A stretch of 64,000 nucleotides of DNA from Hyphomicrobiales bacterium (GTDB taxonomy: Bacteria; Pseudomonadota; Alphaproteobacteria; Rhizobiales; Rhizobiaceae), in contig UCKS01000008.1 of NCBI GenBank assembly GCA_900473045.1, forward strand, positions 159,591-223,590, in the 5' to 3' direction. Each line of letters begins with the position of its first letter. Positions within the stretch are counted from its first letter, which is position 1. Shown piece after piece: positions 62,488 through 64,000 of this stretch. The notes under the pieces are model-generated. The model was not told the origin of the DNA. It searched no databases and worked only from the letters and a program-made list of their open reading frames with translations. The position numbers were made by a program, and so were the translations under genes.

Positions 62488-63978
62488 ATGACCAAAATCA
62501 CCAAGGCGGCCTGCATCGGCGGCGGCGTTATCGGCGGGGCCTGGGCGGCGCGCTTTATCCTTGCCGGCATCGACGTCAACATGTTCGATCCGCATCCGGA
62601 AGCCGAACGCATCGTCGGCGAGGTGCTTGCCAATGCCGAGCGCGCCTATGCAATGCTGACCATGGCGCCGCTGCCTCCGAAGGGAAAACTGACCTTCGTC
62701 AAGAGCGTTGAGGAAGCGGTGCAAGGCGCTGACTGGATTCAGGAAAGCGTCCCCGAGCGGGTCGATCTGAAGCGCAACGTCATCACCCAGATCGATGCCG
62801 CCGCCTCGGCGACAGCGCTGATCGGCTCGTCCACGTCGGGCATCATGCCGACGGAGCTGCAGCGCGACATGAAGCATCCCGAGCGCATGTTCGTCGCCCA
62901 TCCCTATAATCCGGTTTACCTGCTGCCGCTCGCCGAACTGGTCGGTGGCGAAAAGACCAGCAAGGCGACGTTGCAGGATGCGAAAGCCAAGCTTGCGCCG
63001 ATCGGCATGAAGGGCGTCATCATCAACAAGGAGATCGAGGCCTTCGTCGGCGACCGCCTTCTCGAAGCAGTCTGGCGCGAAGGTCTGTGGCTGATCAAGG
63101 ACGATATCTGCGACACCGAAACGCTCGACGACGTCATCCGCTATTCGTTCGGCATGCGCTGGGCGCAGATGGGCATGTTCGAGACCTATCGCATAGCCGG
63201 TGGCGAAGCCGGCATGCGCCACTTCCTCGCACAATTCGGCCCCTGCCTGTCCTGGCCCTGGACCAAGCTGATGGATGTCGTCGATCTCGATGATGAACTC
63301 GTCGACAAGATCGCCGGCCAGTCGGATGCGCAATCCGGCGCACGCGGCATCCGCGATCTCGAGCGCATCCGCGATGAAAATCTCGTTGGCATCATGCATG
63401 CGCTGAAAAGCGGCGATGGCGGCAAGGGCTGGGGTGCCGGCAAACTGCTCGCCGATTTCGAGGACAGCCTCTGGGCCAACGCCGAAAAGCCGCAGACCGA
63501 TCTTGGCGAGTCCAAGCCGATCCACATCCTCGATACCAAGGTCAATGCCGCCTGGGTCGATTACAACGGCCACATGACCGAGCACCGCTACCTGCAAGTG
63601 TTCGGCGACACGTCCGATGGCATCCTGCGCCTGATCGGTGTCGATCTCGATTACGTCAAGAACGGTCACAGCTACTACACGGTCGAAACGCACATCCGCA
63701 ATCTCGGCGAAGCCAAGCTCGGCGACGCGCTCTACTCGACCTGCCAGATCCTCTCCTATGACGAGAAGCGCCTGCACATTTTCTCGACCATCTACAATGC
63801 CGCCACCAACAAGGCGGTGGCGACAGCCGAACAGATGATGCTGCATGTCTCCTCCAAGCAGAGCAAGTCCGTGCCGGCGCCGGCTTCGGTACTCGACCGG
63901 GTGAAGGCGATTGCGCAGGCGCATGCAGGATTGGCCAAGCCGGACGGCGTTGGCCGAAGTGTTGGGCAGAAGCGGTAG
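62488..63978 (+). CDS. Carnitine 3-dehydrogenase fused to betainyl-CoA thioesterase
   Basis: This is a 496-residue fusion. Residues 1-320 are a 3-hydroxyacyl-CoA-dehydrogenase-fold NAD+ enzyme (GGGVIGGAWAARF from 11; STSGIMPTELQ; HPYNPVYLLPL) of the L-carnitine dehydrogenase type. Residues about 347-470 are a hotdog (4HBT) thioesterase with DYNGHMTEHRY (Asp358). The two domains match the first and third steps of carnitine degradation to glycine betaine; the BKACE gene upstream supplies the second. No frameshift or break is seen between domains, and such fusions are known. Confidence 0.92.
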   Translation: MTKITKAACIGGGVIGGAWAARFILAGIDVNMFDPHPEAERIVGEVLANAERAYAMLTMAPLPPKGKLTFVKSVEEAVQGADWIQESVPERVDLKRNVITQIDAAASATALIGSSTSGIMPTELQRDMKHPERMFVAHPYNPVYLLPLAELVGGEKTSKATLQDAKAKLAPIGMKGVIINKEIEAFVGDRLLEAVWREGLWLIKDDICDTETLDDVIRYSFGMRWAQMGMFETYRIAGGEAGMRHFLAQFGPCLSWPWTKLMDVVDLDDELVDKIAGQSDAQSGARGIRDLERIRDENLVGIMHALKSGDGGKGWGAGKLLADFEDSLWANAEKPQTDLGESKPIHILDTKVNAAWVDYNGHMTEHRYLQVFGDTSDGILRLIGVDLDYVKNGHSYYTVETHIRNLGEAKLGDALYSTCQILSYDEKRLHIFSTIYNAATNKAVATAEQMMLHVSSKQSKSVPAPASVLDRVKAIAQAHAGLAKPDGVGRSVGQKR

Positions 63979-63982
63979 CGAC

Positions 63983-64000
63983 TTTCCCTCCCCCTTGTGG
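63983..64000. repeat. Beginning of another palindromic repeat at the window edge
   Basis: TTTCCCTCCCCCTTGTGG, just after the carnitine dehydrogenase stop, resembles the first arm of the rhizobial palindromic unit seen at 62283 and 59029. It is cut off by the window end, so this is only suggestive. Confidence 0.3.

Noticed and set aside
62278..63924. 548-codon open frame on the minus strand
   Set aside because: It is a shadow of the carnitine dehydrogenase-thioesterase gene, which has clear domains on the plus strand. Similar long shadows lie opposite ettA (26712-28319), the hydantoinase and lyase genes (55935-57779), the FAD oxidase (36097-37500) and the APC permease (42441-43958).

Overview
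The window looks like a chromosomal segment from an alphaproteobacterium of the Rhizobiaceae (Rhizobium/Agrobacterium-like). The grounds are GC-rich coding sequence, a dcw division cluster ending at mraZ next to an RNase P RNA gene, btaAB for betaine lipids, a pyrophosphate-type phosphofructokinase, a type II lumazine synthase behind an FMN riboswitch, and palindromic intergenic repeats of the kind common in rhizobia. I saw no tRNA, rRNA, prophage, IS element or CRISPR array.

Layout. 0-5.3 kb (minus): murF (partial, TTG start), murE, ftsI, ftsL, rsmH and mraZ, with four TGGGN operator repeats at an exact 10-bp period upstream of mraZ, followed by rnpB (5.67-6.07 kb). 6-23 kb: mostly housekeeping and envelope genes, unusually rich in peptidoglycan enzymes (two SLT lytic transglycosylases, an AmpD-type amidase, a GH25 lysozyme, an MltB-type transglycosylase), plus a DnaJ/TerB co-chaperone, DMT and LysE transporters, pfp, a GGDEF-EAL protein and the btaA-btaB lipid pair. 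24-35 kb: a likely 25-residue membrane peptide, metF behind an ArsR-methyltransferase fusion regulator (SahR-like) with a perfect palindrome at its start, ettA, an RNase T2 homologue with altered catalytic residues, a lipase, a TPP enzyme and an L,D-transpeptidase.

36-50 kb: an amine catabolism neighbourhood. On the minus strand, an N-formylglutamate amidohydrolase homologue, an APC permease, a glutamine-synthetase-like ligase, an aldehyde dehydrogenase and an iron alcohol dehydrogenase could together make a gamma-glutamylation route for an amine or amino alcohol. Divergent from these are an RpiR regulator and a complete ABC importer (binding protein, attenuator hairpin, two permeases, ATPase). 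A PuuB-like FAD oxidase and a ParA-like ATPase lie nearby.

51-64 kb: the most interesting part. Six genes read on the minus strand. Five match the published five-step bacterial ergothioneine catabolic pathway: an ammonia-lyase-fold protein whose MIO triad is Cys-Ala-Asp (ergothionase), a urocanase homologue lacking the active-site cysteine (thiourocanate hydratase), a DUF917 thiohydantoin desulfurase, a hydantoinase and an N-carbamoyl amino acid hydrolase. A TfoX-domain gene sits inside the run. A divergent LysR-type regulator has two HTH domains joined by a palindromic repeat element translated in frame. Next to it are carnitine catabolism genes: a CdhR-like regulator, a BKACE enzyme and a carnitine dehydrogenase-thioesterase fusion. 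The 13 kb therefore appears specialised for trimethylammonium betaines. Functions here are inferred from motifs and gene context.
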